Positions 14,763 through 24,749 of a stretch of DNA of 64,000 bases are shown piece after piece. The notes beneath the pieces were generated by a model that was given only the letters and a program-made list of their open reading frames with translations, had not been told where the DNA came from and ran no database searches. Numbering within the stretch: position 1 is the stretch's first letter; each line of letters starts with the position of its first letter. A program made the position numbers and the translations under genes. This stretch comes from Roseofilum casamattae BLCC-M143. Lineage in GTDB: Bacteria; Cyanobacteriota; Cyanobacteriia; Cyanobacteriales; Desertifilaceae. Location: contig NZ_JAQOSQ010000009.1 in assembly GCF_030068455.1 (NCBI RefSeq), positions 62,001 to 126,000 on the forward strand. Reading direction: 5' to 3'.

Positions 14763-14814
14763 CTTAAAAATCCCTATTTAAAAACGTTCTCTTTTCGCAA
14801 GTTTGCATTGTTTT

Positions 14815-15537
14815 ATGTCTTACTCCGAACGCCTTCTGCAACAAGGAAATACCCTGACTCGCGTCGCGCACCGATCGCGATTTCAAGCCGTACTCAATGT
14901 CTTGGGCGATCGTAAATACTCTCGCGCTCTCGATTATGGGTGTGGCGATGGTTGGCTGTTGCGAGTAGCTTACGAACAAGGAGCAATCGAGTCGGGTTTT
15001 GGCATTGATATTGCTCCAGAGATGATTGCAGCATCTCAAGAAACCTTAAAAGACATCCCCGGATTTCAATTAGGATTTCCTCCCGATACAACCACCCTAA
15101 TTTCTCCACAAAGTCTCGATTTAGTCTTTTGCACCGAAACTCTAGAGCACGTCTGCGATCCGGAAGCCGTTCTCGATACAGTTTTACCCCTGTGCCAACC
15201 CAATGCAACACTAGTTATCTCCGTTCCGATTGAAGTCGGTCCTTCCCTGCTGGTCAAACAAACCGGGCGATACTTAGCCAACTTAAAAGGAGGATATGGC
15301 TACGAACGCTATACCCCTAGCGAACTCTTTTCTGCCGCAATTTTATGGGATTGTAAAAGCTTTCCTTCTTCCCATGCCGATCGCCTCTCCTATCGAGCGC
15401 ATAAAGGCTTTGATTATCGCGATTTAGAAGCCCTACTCCAAGAGAAAATCGCCGTTGAGAAAAAACTATTTTCTCCATTTCCAATGATGGGAAGCCTATT
15501 TAACAGTACAGCAATTTGGGTCGGTAAAACCTTGTAA
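14815..15537 (+). CDS. Class I SAM-dependent methyltransferase
   Basis: The first ATG at 14815 (MSYSERLLQQGN) is preferred over an upstream in-frame TTG at 14803. The 240-residue protein has the SAM-binding glycine motif LDYGCGDGWLLRVA near residue 42, then FGIDIAPEMIAAS with the acidic residue that holds the ribose, and LDLVFCTETLEHVCDPEAVL as motif IV. The C-terminal part contains YGYERYTPSELFSAA. The substrate is unknown; similar methyltransferases modify lipids or sugars in envelope gene clusters. It is followed after 17 bp by an SGNH hydrolase gene. Confidence 0.85.
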   Translation: MSYSERLLQQGNTLTRVAHRSRFQAVLNVLGDRKYSRALDYGCGDGWLLRVAYEQGAIESGFGIDIAPEMIAASQETLKDIPGFQLGFPPDTTTLISPQSLDLVFCTETLEHVCDPEAVLDTVLPLCQPNATLVISVPIEVGPSLLVKQTGRYLANLKGGYGYERYTPSELFSAAILWDCKSFPSSHADRLSYRAHKGFDYRDLEALLQEKIAVEKKLFSPFPMMGSLFNSTAIWVGKTL

Positions 15538-15554
15538 GTTGGCGCAACTAGCGG

Positions 15555-16541
15555 ATGAAAAACTTAATTCATAACAAACTGTTTTGGCGCATTCCCGTAA
15601 TTCTGCTTGCCGCTGTAATTCTGGCTGAATGTAGTTTGCGCTTTGGTCTGGGTTTAGGCAATCCCGCTCTCGTCCAAGCCGATGTCCAAACCGGTTATCG
15701 ATTTCAACCCAATCAAAATATCTGGCGTTTTGGCAAACAAATTATCTATAACCAGTATTCGCAACGTTCCGAACCCATAGAACTAGAAAAATCTCCAGAC
15801 AGTTTCCGCATACTCATGGTCGGAGATTCCGTTTTAAATGGAGGCAATCCGATCGACCAATCCGATATTATTTCCGAAATCCTAGAGAACTATCTCGAAA
15901 ACTCCGGTCATCGAGCTGAAGTCCTGAATGCTTCCTCTGGGTCTTGGGGACTGGGAAATCAGAAAGGTTATATCGAAAAATTTGGCTTATTCGACAGCGA
16001 CCCGATTATTCTACAAATCGGAGTTCACGATCTATTACAACCCACCAGTACCAGCGATGCCGTCGGTTCGATCTACTTCCCCAATCGTCGTCCGATATTA
16101 GCGATTTCCGAAGCTTGGACTCGCTACCTTTGGCCTCGCGTGCGGCAAAGAATTCCTCTCAATACCCCCAGGGCTGAAATTCCGGTAGCACAGCTCGATC
16201 CGAAGGCTCAGTTTCAGGAGAATATGCAAACGTTTGGGCAGATGGTTAATTTAATCCGATCTTCCAACCGATCCGTACTCGTGCTCTTCACTCCCAATCG
16301 CTTCGATCTGTTGCCAACTCCGAAAACTCCACCATATTCGGAGGAGTTTTTGACACAATTAGCCTCGGAAAATATTCCCGTAATTGATGCTTATCAGGTG
16401 TGGTCAGACCTCCCTCCAGAAACGATCGCTTCCTTTTTTCGCGATAGCGTTCATCTCAATGCCACGGGGAATCGAGAAGTTGCGGCTTTAATCTGCGACT
16501 ATCTTAATTCCAGCGAGCAGTTGCCAAGCTGTGTTAAATAA
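15555..16541 (+). CDS. Membrane-anchored SGNH/GDSL-type hydrolase
   Basis: This 328-residue protein starts with a signal anchor (about 10-30, FWRIPVILLAAVILAE). The SGNH blocks follow: VGDSVLNGG (block I, catalytic Ser, about residue 93), NASSGSWG (block II Gly), LQIGVHDLL (block III region, with His where Asn is usual) and RDSVHLNATG (block V, Asp and His of the catalytic pair). Such enzymes esterify or deacylate cell-surface sugars and lipids on the outer side of the membrane. It ends a plus-strand run from 13392. The unusual block III residue leaves activity uncertain. Confidence 0.8.
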   Translation: MKNLIHNKLFWRIPVILLAAVILAECSLRFGLGLGNPALVQADVQTGYRFQPNQNIWRFGKQIIYNQYSQRSEPIELEKSPDSFRILMVGDSVLNGGNPIDQSDIISEILENYLENSGHRAEVLNASSGSWGLGNQKGYIEKFGLFDSDPIILQIGVHDLLQPTSTSDAVGSIYFPNRRPILAISEAWTRYLWPRVRQRIPLNTPRAEIPVAQLDPKAQFQENMQTFGQMVNLIRSSNRSVLVLFTPNRFDLLPTPKTPPYSEEFLTQLASENIPVIDAYQVWSDLPPETIASFFRDSVHLNATGNREVAALICDYLNSSEQLPSCVK

Positions 16542-16664
16542 ATTATCCTAAGTCGAGCGCTTTGGCTGGAATTGGGGAAAGAGAACGTGAAGTCTAATTC
16601 ATTCACGGGAAGTGACCCGCGCACTGAGATCTAAACACTAACTTTGTTGAGGAGGACCCTAACC

Positions 16665-17999
16665 TTGCATCGCTCTTTTACTCAGCATATCGGCGTAATG
16701 AATACGAGCAAAAATGGCAAAAAGGCATCCTACTCAACAAGGTTGTCCATCTTGACTCAGTATTACCCACCAGACTATGCCGCTACAGGACAATTGATCC
16801 AAGAGCTAGCCGATGGCTTGAGAGATCGAGGAATGAACGTGCATATCTTTACCGGTCAGCCGGGATATGCCTTCGGACAGAAAGATGCGCCGGCCGTCGA
16901 AGAGCAGCAGAATCTTTCCATTCGGCGATCGCGGACGACTCGTTTTCTCTCCCAACGCATTCGTGGAAAAGCCATTAACGGCCTGATTTTCTGCCTGCGA
17001 GCTGCCCTACATCTGCTGAGAAAAGCCAGTCGCGGAGATGTATTGTTAGTTACAACTGCCCCCCCTTTTTTACCCCTACTCGGTTATCTGGCTCACCTAT
17101 GCTTTGGAGTGCCTTATGTCTGTTTGATTTACGATCTCTACCCCGATGTTGCGGTTGAGTTGAATGTAGTTTCGAGAAATCACCGGTTAGTCAAGTTTTG
17201 GCAGCGCATTAATCGCTTAGTCTGGCGAAATGCTAAATCCGCGATCGTGCTCAGTCCGACGATGAAAAATCGAGTATTGGAGCAATGCCCCGAGATTGGC
17301 GATCGCATTTCGGTCATTCATAGTTGGGCAAACCCTCGCCATATCGTCCCCATTCCGAAGCAAGAAAACTGGTTTGCCCATCAACACAACCTAGTCCACA
17401 AGTTCTGCGTTCTCTACTCTGGTAATATGGGACGCTGCCATGATGCCAACACGATTCTCGATGCCGCTCGCTATCTCAAAGATGAACCCATTCAATTTGT
17501 TTTTATCGGTAATGGGGCGAAATATCAAGCGTGTCAAGAAGAAGCGATCGCAGAAGGATTAACGAATATCATGTTCCTGCCCTATCAAGATAAGGAATGT
17601 TTGCCCTACTCGCTCACTTCTGCCGACTTGTCTTTAGTCAGTCTCAGTCCCGGTATGGAAGGACTGATTGCCCCAAGCAAACTCTATGGTATTCTGGCGG
17701 CCGGTCGTCCGGTTGCGGCAATTTGCGAGGGCCATTCCTACTTGCGGCAAATGCTGGATGAAGGAGGCTGCGGAGAAGCCTTTGATAATGGAGACGCGCA
17801 AGGATTAGCTGAGTTTATTTTGAGCTTAGCTGCCAACCGCGATCGGGCTGAAGCCATGGGACGTCGAGGCCGGAAATATCTAGAGGATCGCTTTACTCCA
17901 GAATGCATTGCAGAACAATACGCCGATGTATTAGCCGTTCGCCCAGAATTGCAACTGCAGTTGAATGGTGGCAAAGTCATCCGGTTCAAAGAATTTTAG
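16665..17999 (+). CDS. Glycosyltransferase family 4 (WbuB-like)
   Basis: I favour the TTG at 16665 as start because gaggagga lies at 16649-16656 with normal spacing. An ATG at 16698 lacks such a site, and an upstream TTG at 16644 precedes it. The product is about 444 residues with the two Rossmann domains of GT-B enzymes. The N-terminal one has SILTQYYPPDYAATGQLIQELADGL, and the C-terminal one has VLYSGNMGRCHDANTILDAA, GLIAPSKLYGILAAGRPVAAI and an acidic loop. WbuB relatives transfer amino sugars onto lipid-linked O-antigen or exopolysaccharide intermediates at the cytoplasmic membrane. It probably makes surface polysaccharide together with the preceding envelope genes. Confidence 0.88.
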   Translation: MHRSFTQHIGVMNTSKNGKKASYSTRLSILTQYYPPDYAATGQLIQELADGLRDRGMNVHIFTGQPGYAFGQKDAPAVEEQQNLSIRRSRTTRFLSQRIRGKAINGLIFCLRAALHLLRKASRGDVLLVTTAPPFLPLLGYLAHLCFGVPYVCLIYDLYPDVAVELNVVSRNHRLVKFWQRINRLVWRNAKSAIVLSPTMKNRVLEQCPEIGDRISVIHSWANPRHIVPIPKQENWFAHQHNLVHKFCVLYSGNMGRCHDANTILDAARYLKDEPIQFVFIGNGAKYQACQEEAIAEGLTNIMFLPYQDKECLPYSLTSADLSLVSLSPGMEGLIAPSKLYGILAAGRPVAAICEGHSYLRQMLDEGGCGEAFDNGDAQGLAEFILSLAANRDRAEAMGRRGRKYLEDRFTPECIAEQYADVLAVRPELQLQLNGGKVIRFKEF

Positions 18000-18154
18000 A
18001 TTGAGGTTATTCCTCTTTTATGGAATGGTCATAACTGGTAACCCTGCAATGCCCAGATATGGGCATCCAGGGAACCATTGCTATGAATAGCACTTCAATG
18101 GTAGCGGACGGTTTGGGATTTCAGATTAGGTGTACCATAGTAGGCGTTTGAATC

Positions 18155-18652
18155 ATGAGAGCCATAGGGAAGATGCTGCGATCGCAAAACACAGAGCACA
18201 ACCGCAAATTTAAGTGGGGTCACTGGCTGGGCGGACTGGCCTTGCTGTTTCCTCTAACTCTGAGTTTCGGTCAGTTTCCCGCTGCCTATTCGCAAAATTC
18301 GAGCCGCTCGATTACCTTGCGTGCCGATATCCAAGAGGCCAATGCTAGAACGGGGGTACTGACAGCTCGCGGTAACGTGCAAATTTTGTACCCAGCGCGC
18401 AATATTCAAGCAACAGCCGCTCAAGCTCAGTATTTTAGCCGCGAGCGCCGCATCGTGCTCAGCGGTAATGTTTATGTTTTGCAAGAAGGAAATAGTTTGC
18501 GCGGAGAAACGGTGACGTACTTGATTGATGAGGGGCGTTTTGTCGCACTCCCGCAAGCCCAAGGGCAACAAGTTGAAGCGATTTATATTGTTCCCGAGTC
18601 AACCAATTCTCCGGGAAGCCCAGCCCCCTTACCTGCAACTCCGGAGCTATAG
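18155..18652 (+). CDS. LptA/OstA-like periplasmic protein
   Basis: This 165-residue protein has an N-terminal hydrophobic signal (GLALLFPLTLSFG, about 30-45). A single OstA/LptA-type beta domain follows: ITLRADIQEANARTGVLTARGNVQIL, then AQYFSRERRIVLSGNVYVLQEGNSLRGETVTYLIDEGRFVA. LptA forms the periplasmic bridge that carries lipopolysaccharide from the inner to the outer membrane. The usual neighbour lptB is absent here. The start is the ATG at 18155; a second ATG at 18173 has gggaag close upstream and is possible. Confidence 0.8.
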   Translation: MRAIGKMLRSQNTEHNRKFKWGHWLGGLALLFPLTLSFGQFPAAYSQNSSRSITLRADIQEANARTGVLTARGNVQILYPARNIQATAAQAQYFSRERRIVLSGNVYVLQEGNSLRGETVTYLIDEGRFVALPQAQGQQVEAIYIVPESTNSPGSPAPLPATPEL

Positions 18653-18744
18653 AGCGCATACTTAGTGCTGGGGAACAGGGACAGAGAAAGAGAAAGAGGT
18701 ATCCGAATATATGTCTGTAACGTTATGCGATCGCTGGGATAGAG

Positions 18745-18960
18745 TTAACTGGCGATCGCATCAGTAACGATACGAATTCGACCTCGTTTTACGGCTCGCA
18801 ACAAGCGAGTGACCGCACAGCGATCTTGATGTTCTAGTTCTGGATTCTCGAAATAGCGTTGCACGGTTTGGTAGTCAGCCGAGGAGAGTAAACCGGTTGC
18901 ACCAACGGTGGCAAAGATTTCGGAGATCTGGTCGGATAGTTTTTCTTGGATAGATAACAC
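18745..18960 (-). CDS. Small conserved cyanobacterial protein
   Basis: This 71-residue frame starts at GTG 18960; no ATG in this frame lies upstream before a stop. The sequence has an ordered helical look (SIQEKLSDQISEIFATVGATGLLSS, then TRLLRAVKRGRIRIVTD) and resembles short cyanobacterial hypothetical proteins. There is no signal or membrane segment. It lies between the LptA-like gene and a large TPR gene. The function is unknown. Confidence 0.55.
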   Translation of the reverse strand: MLSIQEKLSDQISEIFATVGATGLLSSADYQTVQRYFENPELEHQDRCAVTRLLRAVKRGRIRIVTDAIAS

Positions 18961-19104
18961 GATTAATAAACCAACTCATCATGGTTCTAGGATCGCTCAC
19001 TTTCAACGAGGCCTCAGTGATGCGTGCCACAATCTCTTGGTGACGATCCAGTTGGGGAAGAGGAGATCGCGATCGCATGTCGCCCTAGATTCGCCAGAAG
19101 CCAC

Positions 19105-21075
19105 CTATAGTCGATGCAAAATTTCTGGTAATAAGGTTCTGGGGACTTCTCCTAATGCCTGATTTTGGGCTTCAATACCGCCTTCATTATAGACGGTGCG
19201 TAATGTTTGCAACAAAGATTTGAGAGCGATCGCAGCCATTTTTGGCCGGTCTTGCCAGTGTTCCCAAGCTTGAATATCTTGTTTGAGCGAGAGTTGTAAG
19301 GTTTCCAGTATTGAGTCCGCCGATGGAGAAATTTGTCGAGCAGTCATGGCTGACTGGTATAAAGCAACCGCTAAATGATGGTGGGTGGTGCCGGGATCGA
19401 AATTAAGGGCCAATCTTCCCGGTTCGGTTGTATTCTCTCGCAGACAGGAGATCGCCGCGATCGCCTGTTCCCAAGCTCGGATAGAATTCTGGAGCATGTC
19501 CTGCTTTTGCTCCTTGGATACATTCTCTCGATTCGCCATATGCCAATAGGTCATTCCCAAGTTATTCTGGGTGGCAGCATATCCGGTGGGGTTATTCTCC
19601 AGAGTGCGATATTGCAAGACCAGTTGATACGACCAAATTGCTAATTTCAAGTAATCTTGCGGCCGTTCGTGTTGCGATAAATTCCAATACGCCGTGCCGA
19701 GATTATTTTGAATCATGCCATAACTGAGGACATCTCGGTCGGGATGATAATATTTCAGAGCTTCTTGATAGGCCGCGATCGCCTGCTTGAGACAAGCTAC
19801 CGGGTTTTGATGTTGGGCCAAATTCCAATAGGCAGTTCCTAAATTATTTTGCGTGGAAGCATAATGTTGCAAATCCTCCAGGTTCGTCTCCTGAGATTGG
19901 CGATAAGATAGAGCTTCTTGATAGGCTGCGATCGCTTTCTCCAATGCAGTTATCGGATCGCCGTAACAGGCCAGTTCGCCATAGGCAATGCCCAAGTTAT
20001 TTTGCAAGCGCGAAAACCCTTGCGGCGTAGAGCCAATTGCGGGATGGGAGAGAGCCAGTTCGTAGGTGGTAATGGCCTGTTGCACGGTAATGAAGGTTTC
20101 TGGCGATCGCCCTAACTTCCGTGCGAGAATCCAATACAGATTGCCTAGATCGTTATATAAATCTAAACGGGCGATCGCATCCGGTTCGAGTCGATCTAAT
20201 TCTAGATTGTGATGAGTAATGGCAGCTTGAATATCGGCAACCGTTTCCAGTTTGCGCTGCCCAGAACGAACGGTCGCCGGTTGCTCTTGCATGGGAGGAG
20301 ACGGGAGAGAATCTTGCTCTAGCTCGGCGCGATGGTTATTCTCTGGCTGGCTTTCCTCTAGTTTGTCGCCCTTGACCTCTGCTTCAATCGCAGTTGATGG
20401 TGTCAAAGAGATCGTCGTATTAGTTGAAGTATTCGTTGAAGTATTAGCCGAGGCAAACTCCGCCGGCAACGGTTCGGCTGCAAACTCAAATAATCCCGTG
20501 CGACATTGCCAAAACCTCGGTACCGACTGCTGGATAGATAACAACCAAGGACGAGGAACCCAAAGAAGCAAATTCCACTCCCACGCTAAATCTAAATACC
20601 GTTGGGCAATATATTCTAAATTCTGTAAAAACGACCATTGTTGACTCGGAGGCTGTCGGGTTAAATGTTCGACTCCAACAAATTGAAATCCCGGAGAAGA
20701 CTGACGCGGCAGATCTCCAGCCAGATCTAAGGGAGAAACATTGCTCCAATCATCTTTGCGTCGCCTTGGATGGGGAGCGGGAGCCTCGAGCTGAGGAGAA
20801 TGGTGCGAGTGGGCATCGCTCATCTGGATCTGCCAGCGATCGATTTGGCGAACTAAGTTTGGATCTTGAACTTCTAGCTCTAGGGTAACCCATTGCGGTA
20901 GAGTCGAGCCAACAGGGGTATGATTGCAGCACAACTCGGCATCGAGCTGGGTTACTAGAGTTTGACATAACTGAGGATCGTCACAGACGGCGACGAAAAT
21001 CTGACGGCGCAGATTTAAGCTGAGAGTTTCTTGAAGATTGCGATAGGTTTGCCAGTTTCGATCTTGGGATATCAT
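19105..21075 (-). CDS. TPR-repeat protein with conserved N-terminal domain
   Basis: This 656-residue protein starts with a domain (about 1-90) containing LRRQIFVAVCDDPQLCQTL and WVTLELEVQDPNLVRQID. A disordered linker and a hydrophobic patch around WNLLLWVPRPWLLSIQ follow, then an acidic spacer. From about residue 300 to 560 there are five or more tetratricopeptide-like repeats with the core QNNLGTAYWNLAQ and AIAAYQEAL, spaced near 45 residues. TPR arrays mediate protein-protein contacts. The QNNLGxAY pattern is common in cyanobacterial multi-domain proteins. The N-terminal domain resembles parts of cyanobacterial nucleotide-binding TPR proteins, but no P-loop is seen. The partner is unknown. 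Confidence 0.75.
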   Translation of the reverse strand: MISQDRNWQTYRNLQETLSLNLRRQIFVAVCDDPQLCQTLVTQLDAELCCNHTPVGSTLPQWVTLELEVQDPNLVRQIDRWQIQMSDAHSHHSPQLEAPAPHPRRRKDDWSNVSPLDLAGDLPRQSSPGFQFVGVEHLTRQPPSQQWSFLQNLEYIAQRYLDLAWEWNLLLWVPRPWLLSIQQSVPRFWQCRTGLFEFAAEPLPAEFASANTSTNTSTNTTISLTPSTAIEAEVKGDKLEESQPENNHRAELEQDSLPSPPMQEQPATVRSGQRKLETVADIQAAITHHNLELDRLEPDAIARLDLYNDLGNLYWILARKLGRSPETFITVQQAITTYELALSHPAIGSTPQGFSRLQNNLGIAYGELACYGDPITALEKAIAAYQEALSYRQSQETNLEDLQHYASTQNNLGTAYWNLAQHQNPVACLKQAIAAYQEALKYYHPDRDVLSYGMIQNNLGTAYWNLSQHERPQDYLKLAIWSYQLVLQYRTLENNPTGYAATQNNLGMTYWHMANRENVSKEQKQDMLQNSIRAWEQAIAAISCLRENTTEPGRLALNFDPGTTHHHLAVALYQSAMTARQISPSADSILETLQLSLKQDIQAWEHWQDRPKMAAIALKSLLQTLRTVYNEGGIEAQNQALGEVPRTLLPEILHRL

Positions 21076-21224
21076 AATGAAGAGGATAAGAACGTGCGTT
21101 TACCCGATCGATTCACGATTCAAGGAATTACCCTCTCAGTCAGGACAGTCTGCTCGATCCTCTTCTTTCCGTTCGCACCCACTGCCCTGACTTTACCGAA
21201 ATTGACCTTATCGACTTAGTGCAT

Positions 21225-22742
21225 TCAGGACTTAGTCCCTTCGTTGAATAAGGCTTTGGTTTTTGATTCTCCCACTTTTTTCAAGGTACGCGTCAAGGTG
21301 GTATTCAGCAGAGCAAAAAGACTCAACTGACTCAACAATGAAAGCGCGAAAGGTAAGACCAAGACTTGCGGGGTACTTTGCAGGACAAACCAACTGCCGC
21401 CAAACACTAAGGATATCCACAATACTGGGGAGAGATGGGGAGTGAGTCCGAGAGCGCCTAACACGATTAGGGGTAAGAGCAAACCTCCAAAGACCGATCC
21501 AGTGGCGATCGCCATTCGTTTCTTAGAACGATTGAGCATACCCAATTGAATGACAGTAGCATAAATCAGCATCAAGTTCGCCGAGATAATTAAGGAGAGT
21601 ATTGCCCACATTTTCTCCGGGTTGGGTACTCGGAAGAATGCCCAAGCCGACCACACTAAAGTTATCGTGGCAATGTTGAAGCCAATGGCGAGAATAGAGG
21701 GACTTTTTTCTCCCCAGAGTAAGTCGTGGATGAGGGCGCGATTTTTGCCGACTTGTTGATGGCGATATCTAGCCCAATCTAGGGAAAGCTGTCGTTCTGG
21801 AGTAATGGCAAATGCGGTGGAAATGACTGCGACTAGGTTGAGTAGGCTCATGCCAAAGAGCAAGAGGAAGGCTTCCTCATGGTCGCGAAACTCGAGGGGA
21901 ACGGCAAATCCCAAGCACCAAAACTGCAAGCTGGCGATCGCGCAATAGCTTTGTACTTTGCTCAGTCGAGTTCCTTGGGGGTTTTGGTAAGAGCGGTTGA
22001 GCGCGCACCAAATCCAGTAGGTGGCGACGACTCCGGTAATTAGGGTTAATCCATAGCCAAACTCGGCCGAAGCTAGGGGTAAGGTAAACCAATGGACTGT
22101 AAAGTATGCGGGAACGCCTGAAGCATACATCTCCCACCCGGAATTAATCCCTTGGAGTAAATAAGGCGCAATCATGAGAGTAATGCCGCTCGCACCACCG
22201 GCACGAGCTTGCTCGCTTACATTATTTTTGCCGATCGTGCCAAAGAGTAAAGCAAGAGTATAAAAGAAGGCGCATCCTGCGATCCAGAGACTATAGACGG
22301 CAAGAATGGAGAGAGCTGAATAGGTTTGCAATGCCGCCAAAAAGTGCAAAGGCAAGCACAAGGCGACGAAGAGATAAGCAGCGATGGGTACGCCTAAGAG
22401 TTTTCCTAGTAAGATACTTTGACTCTTTTGCGGACTGAGGCGAATAAAGTTTAGAGTTCCTTGGCGCGTTTCTTTGGCCATGTCGCTGGTGAGTAAAAAT
22501 ACCCCGCACACCACGAGAGTTAAGGGTAAAATCCAGGTCAAGCCATAAAAGATAACCGGCCAGTGGAAGTCTTGGGTGTAGGGACTGTAGTCATATTCGG
22601 CGGCAATTAAGATTAAGATGCCTTGCAAGAGAACTGCGGCTCCCACGGCGAGAAAGACGGGTGCTGGTTTCAGTCTTCCTTTTACTTCCCGTAATAATTG
22701 CGGATTCCATTCTCCAATACGATTTAACAGTGCGGCATTCAT
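21225..22742 (-). CDS. ABC transporter permease, ABC-2 type
   Basis: The start at ATG 22742 (MNAALLNRIGEWNPQLLREVKGRLK) is supported by aggag about 10 bases upstream; a further in-frame start at 22766 has none. The 505-residue protein begins with the cytosolic segment typical of this cyanobacterial family and then has ten or more hydrophobic spans, for example GAAVLLQGILILIAA and WILPLTLVVCGVFLL. No ATP-binding domain is present, so it must pair with an ATPase encoded elsewhere. The substrate is unknown. Confidence 0.8.
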   Translation of the reverse strand: MNAALLNRIGEWNPQLLREVKGRLKPAPVFLAVGAAVLLQGILILIAAEYDYSPYTQDFHWPVIFYGLTWILPLTLVVCGVFLLTSDMAKETRQGTLNFIRLSPQKSQSILLGKLLGVPIAAYLFVALCLPLHFLAALQTYSALSILAVYSLWIAGCAFFYTLALLFGTIGKNNVSEQARAGGASGITLMIAPYLLQGINSGWEMYASGVPAYFTVHWFTLPLASAEFGYGLTLITGVVATYWIWCALNRSYQNPQGTRLSKVQSYCAIASLQFWCLGFAVPLEFRDHEEAFLLLFGMSLLNLVAVISTAFAITPERQLSLDWARYRHQQVGKNRALIHDLLWGEKSPSILAIGFNIATITLVWSAWAFFRVPNPEKMWAILSLIISANLMLIYATVIQLGMLNRSKKRMAIATGSVFGGLLLPLIVLGALGLTPHLSPVLWISLVFGGSWFVLQSTPQVLVLPFALSLLSQLSLFALLNTTLTRTLKKVGESKTKALFNEGTKS

Positions 22743-22929
22743 ATGAGATAAACTCCTAAACAGCAATGAGGGTTATAAGTGCTTTTCGCTTCGCGGACAT
22801 GAATGTACTAGGGAATGGGTCGTGGGGAAGAGGGAATTGTCTTGTCGTACATAGGTTCTGGATTAGGTACTATATTCCACTGTTCCATTATGCCTCGCTC
22901 ATTTGCGATCGGGAATCGATCGTAGGCGA

Positions 22930-23137
22930 GAAACCGGGTTTGTGCCTCATCTGTTGCTTTGATGCGGAGGGGATAGCAAGAGAAACCGGGTTTGTGCCTC
23001 ATCTGCTGCTTTGATACGGAGGGGATAGCAAGAGAAACCGGGTTTGTGCCTCATCTGCTGCTTTGATACGGAGGGGATAGCAAGAGAAACCGGGTTTGTG
23101 CCTCATCTGCTGCTTTGATACGGAGGGGATAGCAAAC
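22930..23137. repeat. Tandem array of four 52-bp units
   Basis: Four head-to-tail copies begin at 22930, 22982, 23034 and 23086. Each starts gaaaccgggtttgtgcctc and ends ggggatagcaag. The last three are nearly identical; the first differs in two positions. The array is closed at 23136-23150 by the inverse half of the GAAACC palindrome. No gene spans the 22767-23261 interval that contains it. The period is not a multiple of three, so coding is unlikely. It lies upstream of the ABC permease gene and 3' of the NTRC gene. Confidence 0.9.
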
Positions 23138-23261
23138 CCGGTTTCTGAACCCCCCCGAGGCAACCCGAGTGGCTTAATAAAAATTAACATTTAATCGTCA
23201 CGAGAGGCGGTTTGTCTCTGGCGAGAGAAAAATATGTCGATTTTCCGATATATCGGTTTGC

Positions 23262-24635
23262 TTAAAGACTGGTTTGGATGACGTCGCGATACTGACTTTT
23301 GGGTTTAACGCCTTTCAATTCTTGGAGTAACTCCCGATCTTTGAATAAATGGACGGTTGGAGTGCCTGTAATTCCAGCATTTTCAGCAATATCGGGATCG
23401 GCTTCAATGTCAATTTGGATGTAGTGAATAGTGTTGGTAAATTCATCGACGACTTTACCGAGGATGGGTTTTAAGCTGTGGCAGGGGCCGCAGGTGGGCG
23501 AGGTGTACATGACGAGTAAAGGGCGATCGCTTTCGTGGAATAATTTGCGCAGGGCATAACCTCCTTTATGTCGGGTTTCGGTAATATCAAAGGTGTCTGC
23601 TGTATCCGTAGTTTCCGGTTTAGCGGCCTCTTTGGCTGCATCCGTTACTACCTGTTTTTCGTCGTGCTTAAATTCTTCACCTAACCCATTTGCCGATAAC
23701 CAGCGCTCGGCTAACATGGCTCCCATACAACCGGTTCCCGCAGCAGTAATGGCTTGACGGAATTCATGGTCTTGCACGTCGCCCACCGCATAAACGCCTT
23801 CGACACTCGTTTCTACGGAACCACCTTGGGTAACAATATAACCAATATCGTCTAAGTTGAGTTGACCTTGGAACAGTTGAGTATTTGGCGTATGCCCGAT
23901 CGCATAAAATAAACCGCCAGCCGGTAAGTTGCTCTCTTCTCCCGTTTGGTTTTGCTTAACTCTTACCCCTTTGAATTTTCCGCCTTCTCCGTATACATCA
24001 ATGGCTTCTGTATTCCAATGTACGGTAATTTTTGGATGCTCGAGGACTCGGTCTTGCATGGCTTTCGAGGCGCGCATTCGATCGCGGCGTACGAGTAGAT
24101 GGATGTGAGAACCATATTTAGTTAAATACATGGCTTCTTCTGCGGCCGTATCTCCTCCACCGATAACGACTAACTCAACGCCTTTAAAGAGCGGGGTTGC
24201 TCCGTCGCAAATCGCACAAGCAGAGACGCCGTTGCTCCAGAACTCTTGCTCGTGGGGAAGACCGAGTCGCTTTGCCGTCGCCCCAGTGGCAATAACGATA
24301 GTGTGAGTTTTGAGTTCTCTTTCTTGCGATCGCACGGTAAACGGCCGCTGACTTAAGTCTACTTCCGTTACGTCTTCGGTGTATAACTCTGCCCCCCAAC
24401 GTACCGCTTGCCCTTTCATCCGCTCCATCAATTGCGGCCCGGTAATGCCTTCGGGAAATCCCGGAAAGTTCTCGACTTCTGTGGTCGTCATGAGCTGACC
24501 TCCAGGAATGCCGCCCATTTGATAACCTTCAAATACGACGGGTTTTAGGTTGGCCCGACCGGCATAAATGGCAGCGGTAAAACCGGCTGGACCGGAACCA
24601 ATAATAACTAGGTTTTCGACAGCAGGACTGTTCAT
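23262..24635 (-). CDS. ntrC: NADPH-thioredoxin reductase with fused thioredoxin domain (NTRC)
   Basis: This 457-residue protein joins an NADPH-dependent thioredoxin reductase to a thioredoxin. It draws on NADPH to reduce 2-Cys peroxiredoxin and other targets in the cytoplasm. The FAD-binding motif is [17 protein letters not shown] (about 10-26) and the redox pair is C140-A-I-C143. The NADPH fold is [14 protein letters not shown] linker leads to the thioredoxin domain with CGPC at 382-385 and the cis-proline in GTPTVHLF. The length is usual for NTRC, and both redox sites are intact. The gene symbol here means NTRC, not the nitrogen regulator. It is divergent from the hotdog thioesterase gene. 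Confidence 0.95.
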   Translation of the reverse strand: MNSPAVENLVIIGSGPAGFTAAIYAGRANLKPVVFEGYQMGGIPGGQLMTTTEVENFPGFPEGITGPQLMERMKGQAVRWGAELYTEDVTEVDLSQRPFTVRSQERELKTHTIVIATGATAKRLGLPHEQEFWSNGVSACAICDGATPLFKGVELVVIGGGDTAAEEAMYLTKYGSHIHLLVRRDRMRASKAMQDRVLEHPKITVHWNTEAIDVYGEGGKFKGVRVKQNQTGEESNLPAGGLFYAIGHTPNTQLFQGQLNLDDIGYIVTQGGSVETSVEGVYAVGDVQDHEFRQAITAAGTGCMGAMLAERWLSANGLGEEFKHDEKQVVTDAAKEAAKPETTDTADTFDITETRHKGGYALRKLFHESDRPLLVMYTSPTCGPCHSLKPILGKVVDEFTNTIHYIQIDIEADPDIAENAGITGTPTVHLFKDRELLQELKGVKPKSQYRDVIQTSL

Positions 24636-24749
24636 ATCTAATCCAAACTCATAACGACTACGCTTAAGAACAGTATACCAGATATTCTGGATTGAGATTC
24701 AGCCCAATCGGTAGGCTATATAGTCAGTAACTCAAGAATCTCAATCATT

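Noticed and set aside
22930-23137. Possible CRISPR array
   Set aside because: The 52-bp units abut directly with no variable spacers, and no cas gene is in the window.
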